From Tetrahymena elliotti 4EA (Eukaryota > Ciliophora > Oligohymenophorea > Hymenostomatida > Tetrahymenidae), in contig JH720361.1 of the NCBI GenBank assembly GCA_000231825.2, positions 408,671 to 427,928 on the forward strand: DNA of 19,258 bases. Direction: 5' to 3'. Each line of letters opens with the position of its first letter. The first letter of the stretch is position 1. This document shows, in pieces, positions 11,507 through 19,258 of this stretch. A model generated the notes under the pieces. That model saw only the letters and a program-made list of their open reading frames with translations, was not told the origin of the DNA and ran no database searches. The translations under genes were made by a program, and so were the position numbers.

Positions 11507-12961
11507 TTTCAAAGTTTTACTTTACTTCCTTTTCTAAATAATAACTATAAAATATATAATTGCCATTATGATGATGCATAAATAAATAATTGGTTTTGTG
11601 ATGATTAATATAATTATAAAAGTTTACAAAAAATATAGTTTTTTGTTTTTCAAAAATTTAATTATTTTTGAAAAAAAATTGAAGTTATTATTTGTTCTCT
11701 ATTCAAAAATACCCAATCATTTCATTTTATCATTTTGTTGCTTTTTAATCATTATTTTAATTATAATTACAAATTCAGAAACTCATATCAAATTGAAGGC
11801 TCTCTAAAAGTCTATTTTTCCGCCATATCACCTCTCAAATCATACCTTCAAAAAATAGAAATTTTTTGGGGAATCATTTTTTTTAATCTTTGGATTTTTT
11901 AATTATTTTGAAATTTATGAGAGGATTACTCTAATAAATTATACATATTATCTAAATTATACTACAAAATAAATAATAACAAATTTTTTTAATTTAATTT
12001 AGAGCAGCAATAGAAAATAAAAATTCTAAATTCTTTTTGAATTATTTTTAAAGATTACATCAAAATTAAAAATTCAAATTTTTATTGGATTTGCTTTCTT
12101 TTAAATAATGGCAAATTGTAACACAATTCATTTAATTAAGATTTTCTCTTAAAATCTATTCATAAAAGATATAAGAATATAATTCAACTCTTAAACTCAG
12201 AACATTTTTTTAGAGTTGTAAGATTTTTTTAAATTTAATAGAAACCTTTCAAGTTTATTTTTTTTCATAAAAGTTATCAAACATTTTGAAATAAAGAAAA
12301 AAACTTCATCAATTTTATAATAAATTATTAATTCTCATAATCCTGAGTTCCTTTTTATTAAATAAAGAAAATATTTAAATAAATGATGAAAATAAAACCT
12401 CAACAAAATCTTTTTGAATATTTTATTATTATTAGATTAAAATTATTCAAAACAAATACTTTTTTAAAATATTTTAAAATAAATTCTATTCATGTCTCTA
12501 TAATTTTATTTTTATTTTTATTTTCATTTTATTTCTATTAAATTACCCAGTAAAATGTGCTTATTACTAACTTATTTGCAAATTATTTATTGAGAGAATA
12601 TAATAACTAATATCTTTTCCTAAATGTAGCAAAGGAAGAATGAAAGATTTTTAATTGCCTTTGAAATAATAATCAAAGCTTTTTATAAAATCTCTAATCT
12701 GATTATTTATGAAATTCTTAATAAATAATATTATTTTAAAACAATAACTAAAAATTTGAAGTTTATTCCTAAAAACTTAAAACTAAATTAATGTTATTTA
12801 CTTTCTGTCTTTCAAATAAGATTTAGTTGTTAATGTTTTGTTTTCTAACTTCATTCATTTCATTAACTAAATCCTACTTTTAATCTTTTAATTTATTAAA
12901 AAAGAGACAAAGAAATTCTTAATATTAAGCAAATTTGTATTTTTAAAATATGTATTTAAAA
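11507..12961. other. Intergenic A/T-rich DNA
   Basis: This long spacer is very A/T-rich with poly-T runs. The forward frame at 11598-11807 is only a hydrophobic, Ile/Leu/Phe-dominated translation of T-rich DNA and is not supported as a gene. A small G/C-richer patch around 11818-11850 has no coding pattern that I could confirm. The right end would contain the promoter of the candidate gene at 12962. Confidence 0.55.
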
Positions 12962-13528
12962 ATGAAAAAACCTTCAAGACAAAAGAGGAATTTAAAAAAT
13001 AAATAAAAAAATAGAAATGTATGAAAAATTTGTTATTAGATTAATAATATTGAATATTATTAATAAACTCAACCTAAATTATTTCCTTTTTTAATTTAGT
13101 CGTAACTTCCTAAAGAATTTAAATATAATAGTTTAAAAAAGCTAAGAAGCAAATAGAAGAGATAGTGCAAACTCTTTAAAGAATAATTTAGAAAAATAGA
13201 TGAAAGTCTTTAAGAAAAATACTCTTTTCTCACTTTTAAAAAAGTTAAAAGATTTTAACTAAGATAAAGATTCACAATAAAATAATTAATTAAAAAAATA
13301 TATGAAATTTTAGGAAAATTAATTTATTCTTTCATTTTGTTTTTGTAAAAATTAATTGCTATTTATTTATTTAAAAAAAAGTGATCGATATTTCACCAAT
13401 AAATAATTCTAAATAATCTCACCTAGATTAGAAATTTAGAAGAAAATTTATTTACAAACAACTTTAGAAAATATTAATTATTTATAAAAATACTTGAAAA
13501 TATTTAAGAAAGAAGTGAAAATAAATGA
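12962..13528 (+). CDS. Candidate small, strongly basic protein
   Basis: The proposed exons are 12962-13018, 13100-13344 and 13432-13528, separated by 81- and 87-nt GT...AG introns, with TGA stop and 132 residues in total. The support is that phases match at both junctions, intron 1 carries an immediate in-frame TGA, and the exon strand is purine-rich with a polar product while the antisense reads as hydrophobic noise. The protein starts MKKPSRQKRNLKNKQKNRN and continues through KKLRSKQKRQCKLFKEQF and FKKVKRFQLRQRFTIKQLIKKI, ending ILENIQERSENK. The density of Lys/Arg suggests nucleic-acid binding or a nucleolar/ribosomal location, but no family was recognised. The second junction has an alternative acceptor six bases upstream (13425) that gives a different frame. 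The gene is convergent with RRP4. It could also be a chance reading, so confidence is moderate. Confidence 0.42.
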
Positions 13529-13954
13529 ATATTCCTCTTTCAAAAATTTAATAATTTCTTTATTTTGTTGTTAAATTATATATCTTTTTTTGCAATTTTA
13601 TCTTATAAGTCTCTTATTCATAAGCTAATAAAGATAAAGGAAGACTTTCTAAAAAATCAATTTTAAAATTTCTCTATGAGATTGTTTATGACTGTAAATT
13701 TATTGTTAATACTAAAATAAATAAATTCCTATTCTATTTCAAAAATATTTTACTAATAAACTTCTAGTTTTATTAATTAATAATTTTTTAAGTAACTTAA
13801 ATCTAATTTCTATAAGTTTTGAATGTATAGAGAAAATGAAGATCTTTGAAGGAATCAACCTACAAAATATAAGTACATTTATTTTTCAGATAAAATTAAA
13901 AGAACTTTAAGATGTCTACAAATAAATATAGAAGATATAAATATTTATGTAGTT
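13529..13954. other. Short convergent spacer
   Basis: This is the tail-to-tail interval between the candidate basic-protein gene and RRP4. It is A/T-rich and should hold both 3' ends. Nothing further was recognised. Confidence 0.5.
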
Positions 13955-15207
13955 TCAATAATCTTATGCTAAATAATCTCCTTATTTCATTAATTTATTG
14001 ATTTCTTTAGGAATTTAAATTTCTAATTTCTATTTAAGGTATTACTTTAAATCTTTAGAGCCAGCTTGAGTTAGAATATTTCTAAAAATAAAAATTAAAT
14101 TTTAAACAGTTTTTGAATGAATAAAATAATTTACGATGGTTCTATGTGCTTAGATGTAACAAATGAATAAAGATCATCAAGTAAATCAGTACTGATTTTA
14201 ATGTTTTATTGATCTAATAATTTAAGTAAATTTGAAATAATGCTGAGAGCTTGTCTTTCTTCATAGCTGTATTATTTCTTTTCAACTTCTTTTTACTCTT
14301 TAATAATACCTTCTCTGGAAATATTATTGAGCCAAATTTTACCATTGTGTGAAAATATAACATTAATTCCACATTAAAGCTTTTTGAAGTGGTTTGTTTA
14401 AGTTTTGACCAATTTATTAAATACTTCAACCAAAAATCCATTTTCTAATTTGCCATATTTCAAACTTCTAGTATGCAAATTTGCTGTTTTGTCCTTGTTA
14501 ATTGCTTTAATATTTTATTTATAAATATTTTAACTTATTAAAATTATTATATTTACAGTGAATTTCAGCACAAGCTAAATCTCCTTCTTTCATAATCTAT
14601 CTCATATTTAACTCATCTTCATCTGTTTTAATTCTCTACATAAATAATGAAAGTTTAAAATCTATTCTTCTTAATATTCAAAATGTAAATAGCTCACTTG
14701 CTCAGGAATATAAGTAGAGTTCAAGTGAAGACTAGCGTATTAATTAGAACCAATTTCTATTTTCCATTTTTTATCACCAATCTACAAATAAAAGAATTAT
14801 TTATTTTGCTTTAAGAGTGAAAATTCAATTTACTTCCATAACTCTGCCCACAACAATATCTCCTACTTAAGGAGTATAATACGACTTAATAGGCGATACA
14901 CTGAGTAATCTATTTAAAAAATAGCTTTTACATTTAATTTAATGATAAGTAAATTTTTACTTATTTGTTTATATGACTGTTCCTATAACTGAAGAATAAA
15001 TAATTCCATTTTCTTCATAAGTTCCATGTCCGCTAAGATAAAAATATTGATTTATATTAATAATAATATCATAAATAGAAATTACTTCATAAATCCTTTT
15101 TCTTTTTTAATGACATCACCAGGTAATACAATGTTTAAACCTAACATATCATCATGCAAGTATTTTTTGAAGTCTATTTGATCTTTAATTTTTTACAAAT
15201 CGCCCAT
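13955..15207 (-). CDS. RRP4: Exosome complex subunit RRP4 (EXOSC2)
   Basis: Seven exons in transcription order: 15207-15086, 15032-14961, 14909-14834, 14781-14698, 14635-14557, 14504-14135 and 14081-13955. The six introns are 51 to 62 nt, all phases match, and the stop is TGA, giving 309 residues (human about 293). RRP4 is one of three S1/KH cap proteins that guide RNA into the RNA exosome for 3'-5' processing and decay in nucleus and cytoplasm. The N-terminal region has VLPGDVIKKEKGFM, then GHGTYEENGIIYSSVIGTV. The S1 region has VGDIVVGRVME, KKWKIEIGSN, DELNMRQIMKEGDLACAEIH and LHTRSLKYGKLENG. The KH domain follows with FLVEVFNKLVKTQTNHFKKL and VIFSHNGKIWL, where the usual GNNG-like turn is SHNG. 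Exon 4 ends at a GTGAGC donor. The C-terminal helices end KEINKLMKQGDYLAQDY. The gene is co-oriented with CFAP300 upstream. Identity is very secure; the last junction rests on phase and composition. Confidence 0.95.
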
Positions 15208-15806
15208 TTGAATAGTTGCTAGCTTAATAAATTTTTTGATAAAACTTATATAGATTTAGAATGAAAATTAATAATGAAATTAAATAAAGTTTGATAGATA
15301 GATACTTTTATATTATTGGTATTAAATTTGATAAAGATATGATTGTAAGATTTACAAATTTTATTAATTAACTAATTACTTTTTTTCCATATAAAGCAAT
15401 TAAATAAAATGATAGTTGATATTTATTCTACAATTGGTTGTTCATTATTTCATTTACATTTATATACAATTTCTTTTCATTCTTTTTTCATTTATTGAAC
15501 TAAAATTGAAAATTTCATTTTAATTTCTTTATTTAAAATCTTTTTTATTTGGGGATATTCACTGAAATACTTTTCATCATACTTTAATCCATTGACTTCA
15601 TACAACATGAAGTATTCTAATTTTTTTCTATTTAACGCAATTAAATAAAATGATAGTTGATATTTATTCTACATTTAAACATTTAATTGTTCTTAGTTAA
15701 TTATTTGATTTACAAATTATATACAATATCAATACATTCTTATTTAAATTACTTAACTAAAATTGAAAATTTAATTTTAATTTCTTTTTTTGCTAAAAAT
15801 TGCTTT
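15208..15806. other. RRP4 5' flank and CFAP300 3' flank
   Basis: This spacer joins the start of RRP4 to the stop of CFAP300. It contains the RRP4 promoter region and a duplicated copy of the CFAP300 tail (listed separately). No independent gene is seen. Confidence 0.7.
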
Positions 15807-15854
15807 TCACCATACTTTAACCCATTGATTTTATACAACATGAAGCATTCTAAT
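15383..15854. repeat. Two-copy tandem direct repeat covering the CFAP300 3' end
   Basis: Copy A (about 15383-15621) and copy B (about 15624-15854) line up along their whole length. Both contain a segment reading GCAATTAAATAAAATGATAG, a TATTTATTCTACA block, an AACTAAAATTGAAAATTT block and a CATACTTTAA...CATTGA...ATACAACATGAAG block. Copy B includes the end of the last CFAP300 exon. Copy A lies downstream of the gene. The copies differ by scattered substitutions and small indels, so the duplication is not recent. The boundaries are approximate. Confidence 0.85.
15560..15621 (-). pseudogene. Decayed duplicate of the CFAP300 C-terminal coding segment
   Basis: This is the coding part of repeat copy A. 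Read in the CFAP300 frame it matches RMLHVV...QWVKV but has TGA where the gene has a TAA Gln codon, and a second TGA in place of the final Trp codon. It would therefore terminate early if used as an exon. It has no start and no upstream exons, so it is a relic of tandem duplication. It may still serve as part of the CFAP300 3' UTR. Confidence 0.7.
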
Positions 15855-16861
15855 TGAAGGACTAACTACTACGTAAAGAACTTCCTAAGGATTATTTCCT
15901 TTCTTGAATGATTTCTATATTTTTAAATTAAAATCAGCATCATTTTAGTAATAAAAATGGTTTTATTTACATCAAGAGATTGAACTTCATAAACAAAAGA
16001 ATCAATATAAATGTTATCAGTGGCACTATCTTTACGAGCTCTTTTTTATATTAAATTAATATAAATTTTTTATTCTATTTTAGGCTTGCTTTTATTTACG
16101 TGACTAAGTTCTTGTATAAATGCTTAGTAACATCAAGATATATAGACAGCTTTTCTTCCCATTGGCACATTTAACCACCCAATACTACTAACTAAAAGAG
16201 TCTAAATAAGAATTATTTTCTATCATCTTCACTGAAAACTTCATAATGTTCACTTTCTTCCTTCAATAAACATTCTCTATTAATTAAACGTATTACGTAT
16301 TTTAAAACTACCTTCATCAATCATAATATCTTTACCTAACTAAATCATTTATTTGAATATCCTCAACAAAATCTTCATAAGTTTACTTGATCATATCCTT
16401 AACGACTAAATTATTTTCTTCTAATTTATCAAACAAATCCATTTTAATTTGATTGACTTTAAGTCTTTTATATTTTATTGTGCTATAATTCTCCTTAGGG
16501 GCGTTCATCTGATCAATTAGATAAATACAGTTAAAATAAAATCATTCATTTACTGAAAATTTACTTAGGCAAGTGTTTATCTAACTTCTGGGAAATTAAA
16601 GAATTCTAAAAGAAATTATTCAGCTTAAACTTCTTCAAATCTTTGATTGAATCTGTAGCTTGACACAGTCAAATAGTTCAATCCCCTTTTTTATTATTTT
16701 AATCACAAAAAAACATAAGAAAACAGCTGTATAGTAAGTATATTTTACCATTTCTATAAGTACTCCTTAACCTTTTTGTCTTCTAATATCTCATTCTAAA
16801 CATGATTAAAAATGAAGGATTGCTGCACTTCTTCAGAGGCGTCTGCTTCAGAGATCTACAT
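15807..16861 (-). CDS. CFAP300: Cilia- and flagella-associated protein 300 (dynein arm assembly)
   Basis: Six exons in transcription order: 16861-16749, 16685-16565, 16508-16336, 16276-16100, 16040-15971 and 15914-15807. The introns are 56 to 63 nt, all phases agree, and the stop is TGA. The product is 253 residues (human about 267). CFAP300 (C11orf70) is a cytoplasmic and ciliary factor needed to assemble outer and inner dynein arms, and its loss causes primary ciliary dyskinesia in people. Landmarks along the chain are VKEYLQKW, SSYRFNQRFEEVQAEQF, LLEFFNFPEV, TYEDFVEDIQINDLVRECLL, SEHYEVFSEDDRKQFLFRLF (144-163), VLGGQMCQWEEKLSIYLDVT (167-186), KHLYKNLV (187-194) and a C-terminal strand region VLYVVVSPSIRMLHVV. 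The order and spacing match the family throughout. Translation starts at MQISEAD, with a short leader consistent with the length. It is divergent from PUS10, and a partial duplicate of its 3' end lies downstream. Confidence 0.9.
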
Positions 16862-17108
16862 TTTTGCTGAAAGTTATCTTTTAATTTTGAGATTTATCTT
16901 ATTTTTTTTTAAATTAAGAAATTTAAAAAGTTTTAAAAAACTGTAGAAGTAAAATTGCGGATGAATAAATTTAAAGGATTTGTTTGATAATCATAAAATT
17001 AATAATTAATTTTAAGGATTATTTTTCTATCTAAAATATTTATTTCTAAAGATATATCATTATTTATTAATTAATTAAGTATCCACAATAGATTTTTATT
17101 CAGATAAG
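16862..17108. promoter_or_regulatory. Shared divergent promoter interval, CFAP300 / PUS10
   Basis: The two start codons face away from each other across 247 bp of A/T-rich DNA with no coding potential. Both 5' UTRs and both promoters must fit here unless further upstream exons exist. No TATA-like or other motif can be singled out because the whole interval is A/T. Confidence 0.6.
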
Positions 17109-18904
17109 ATGGAATCAATCATTAAAAGTACCTTAAAGTGCCACATTTTTAAGAATTTCTTTGATAACTTTAGTTGTGTCAGATGTATATTTAGAGCATT
17201 GAAAATTAACTAGTATGAAGTCTACTAAAACAAACAATAATTTTAAGAATTAATTGAAAACGTCAGCAAAAAGCTAGAGATTTAAAGTTTATTGCCACAT
17301 TATAATCATGAATGGATTATTAGATCTGGTGGTAATAATCATTATTGTAGAATATGCATGGGAATCTTATAAAATATAGATCATTAAGATAATGTTGATA
17401 AAATAGCTGCACAAATTAAAGCACAAGATTTTGAATATTAATCTTTCAAATTCTTCATTAAAGTTCCTTTATGCACATAAATTAGATTAGCCAACTTTTT
17501 ATTTCACACTGAAGACTTATTTTAAAAGCAACGTCTCTCTTTCCCTGCTGAAGAATAAGAAGAATTCAATAAGCAAATACTTTAATGGAAAGAAAATTAC
17601 ATAGATGTAATTTTATTTTTACTTTTTATATATCTTATTCTTATCTCCTTTATCTTTAACTATATATAGATTAAGACTGTTTATAAGTGGATATTGCCTG
17701 ACTTGTTAAGCGAAAAATTAGGAGTTCCTGCTACCTCTTCAGTTGACTGTCCTTTTGTTGTTAACTTTTAAATTAAGGCTGATGATGATGATCGTTTATA
17801 ATTCTCATACTTTTCAGATCATATTAGTCAACTTAACAAGTAATACGAAGAAAAGAAAAAGAAAAAATTGAAAGGTAATTATGATGAAGAAATAATCCTA
17901 CCTAGAGTTGAACCAACTGCCCTTAATTTAGAAAGAATTTCTGCCTTACCTAGAGGTTAATTCTTTAAAGTAATCAGAAATGGACAACTTCCAGAACCTG
18001 TAAAAATTCCTGCATAAATTGACATCTCTCTTTCTCATGCTAGTATTTATATCATGGGTAACTATTGCAAGTACTCAAGATATATGAGCTAAACTCCTTG
18101 GTTCATAGATGGAGTTAAGCTCTATGATACCTCTATTTAAGAAGAAATTGCAAATGATATTCTCCCTAATTTCAAAGTAATTTTATGATAAATTAATTTA
18201 ATAAAGAGATATTTGAATGAAATGAATATTAATAAAATTATTTTATAATTGAAAAGTGTGATGACTATAAATTTTCAACTGGCGGTAGAGAAGATATTGA
18301 TGTTAGAATGTTAGGTAATGGTAGACCTTTCGTTATTGAAATATAAAACCCTAGAAGAGTTCACTCAGTTTCTGATGAAGATCTTAAAAATTATGAAACA
18401 CATTTAAATAATGTAAAAACAGAATGCAAAGTTAATTCATTAAAGTTTACTGATGTTAAATGCTTTGAAGTTTTAAAATAAAGTGAATCTGAAAAAATTA
18501 AATCATATGCCTGTGTTGTTTAAACTAAAGATCCTATTACATAAGAATAAATTGATAAGCTCAATAACATGAATGAAATAGAATTGAAGTAAAAAACCCC
18601 TATTAGAGTCCTTCATAGAAGAACCTAAATGATTAGAACAAAATACATCCATAAATTAAAAGCTTACCTTCTCAGTGAGAGACATTTTGTGCTTTATGTA
18701 TTGAGTAGTGCTGGTACTTACATCAAAGAATTTGTTCATGGAGATCTAGAAAGAACAACTCCAAATGTTGGTTCAATATTAGGAACTGAAGCTGATATTT
18801 TCTAATTAGATGTTATCTAACTTTACCCAAAACTTTGTGAAGAATCTTTAAAAGATTTTGATGAAATATGTAAAGTACCAAGTTAAATTATTGAATGGTT
18901 GTGA
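17109..18904 (+). CDS. PUS10: tRNA pseudouridine synthase PUS10
   Basis: Exons are 17109-17606, 17670-18176 and 18257-18904 (introns 63 and 80 nt, both phase 0). The product is 550 residues ending at TGA (human about 529). PUS10 isomerises uridine to pseudouridine in the T-psi-C arm of tRNA (positions 54/55). The N-terminal module has the expected zinc-binding pairs, CVRC (Cys23/Cys26) and CRIC (Cys80/Cys83). The C-terminal catalytic domain shows IYIMGNYCKYSRYMSQTPWF, then GGREDIDVRMLGNGRPF (344-360), in which Asp350 is the expected catalytic Asp, followed by EIQNPRR. SSAGTYIKEFVHGDLERTTP (about 485-504) and VGSILGTEADIFQLDV come near the end. A Lys-rich stretch after the THUMP-like region (KKKKKLKG) is probably a loop. 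All key residues are present, so it should be active. Intron 1 is unusual because it keeps the frame and lacks TGA (see findings). Identity is very secure. Confidence 0.97.
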
Positions 18905-19258
18905 ACAAATAAATTTAATAAATCTTTAATTTTCAAAAAATATATCTAAATATAAATTCAAATATATTTATTTATTTCATGTGTAAATGTTCTCTTTAAA
19001 ATATCAATAATCCATAATCCAATAATTGCAATTCATATAGGTTAAATTAGCATTATCAGTATTTTAATCTTAATAAATTTTTTATTTATTTATATTAATT
19101 TAATAAAATGTTTAATATGTGCTACTTTATTACTTGATTTAGCCTTTGGTGTGAATGAACTAACTCCATAAAAATTAATAAAAAAAAATAAAAATATAAC
19201 ATTTTCAGCTCGATTAATACTAAATTTTTTGTAATTTTACTTTTTTTTAATTATAATT
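18905..19258. other. 3' flank of PUS10
   Basis: This is A/T-rich DNA after the PUS10 stop. A small G/C-richer patch at about 19130-19170 gives a 37-codon minus-strand frame (MELVHSHQRL...), which is too short to support. The window ends here, so a neighbouring gene could begin just beyond. Confidence 0.5.

Noticed and set aside
11598..11807. Plus-strand ORF rich in Ile, Leu and Phe
   Set aside because: It lies in T-rich spacer, has no family match, and its composition follows from base bias.
14214..14441. Minus-strand ORF MDFWLKYLINWSK...
   Set aside because: It is an out-of-frame shadow of the RRP4 KH-domain exon. The correct frame reads NGFLVEVFNKLVKTQ.
16277..16335. Possible coding read-through of CFAP300 intron 3 (LGKDIMIDEGSFKIRN)
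   Set aside because: It looks protein-like in one frame, but it is out of phase with the flanking exons. Removing it as a 59-nt intron restores the continuous CFAP300 match DLVRECLL.
19055..19171. Minus-strand frame MELVHSHQRL... at the right edge
   Set aside because: It is only 37 codons, with no recognised motif, and runs into very A/T-rich DNA. It is not distinguishable from chance.
1..19258. tRNA genes, telomeric repeats, transposon ends, CRISPR arrays
   Set aside because: I looked for T-loop-like blocks, G-rich telomere repeats, terminal inverted repeats and spaced direct repeats, and saw none that I could support.

Overview
This is nuclear DNA from a ciliate that reads TAA and TAG as glutamine and uses only TGA as stop. 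Every convincing protein here is riddled with in-frame TAA/TAG at positions where homologues tolerate Gln, and each ends at a TGA. The DNA is strongly AT-rich, genes are split by short introns (51 to 87 nt, GT...AG), and intergenic DNA is almost pure A/T. Intron length argues against Paramecium (introns of roughly 20 to 34 nt) and fits an oligohymenophorean such as Tetrahymena or a relative. That assignment is inference. A standard-code ORF search finds essentially none of the real genes.

Layout, left to right: an RCC1-type beta-propeller gene (+, 1629-2800); a 773-residue intronless coiled-coil protein with an N-terminal hydrophobic anchor (+, 4348-6669); an inositol-polyphosphate 5-phosphatase with a C-terminal CaaX box, resembling ciliary INPP5E (-, 9172-7591, 3 exons); a two-exon protein of unknown function (+, 10801-11506); a weaker candidate for a small, very basic three-exon protein (+, 12962-13528); the exosome cap subunit RRP4/EXOSC2 (-, 15207-13955, 7 exons); the dynein-arm assembly factor CFAP300 (-, 16861-15807, 6 exons); and the tRNA pseudouridine synthase PUS10 (+, 17109-18904, 3 exons).

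The genes do not form one pathway. Two serve cilia (CFAP300 clearly, the CaaX 5-phosphatase probably) and two serve RNA metabolism (RRP4, PUS10). CFAP300 and PUS10 are divergent and share a 247-bp promoter interval. RRP4 and CFAP300 are co-oriented, about 600 bp apart, and that gap holds a tandem duplicate of the CFAP300 3' end with extra stop codons.

The remaining DNA (1-1628, 2801-4347, 6670-7590, 9173-10800, 11507-12961, 13529-13954, 18905-19258) is A/T-rich spacer in which I found no supported tRNA, rRNA, CRISPR or transposon. I did not find a clearly new biological system. The most unusual items are the 29-residue-repeat coiled-coil protein, the 3n stopless intron in PUS10 and the decayed CFAP300 tail duplicate.
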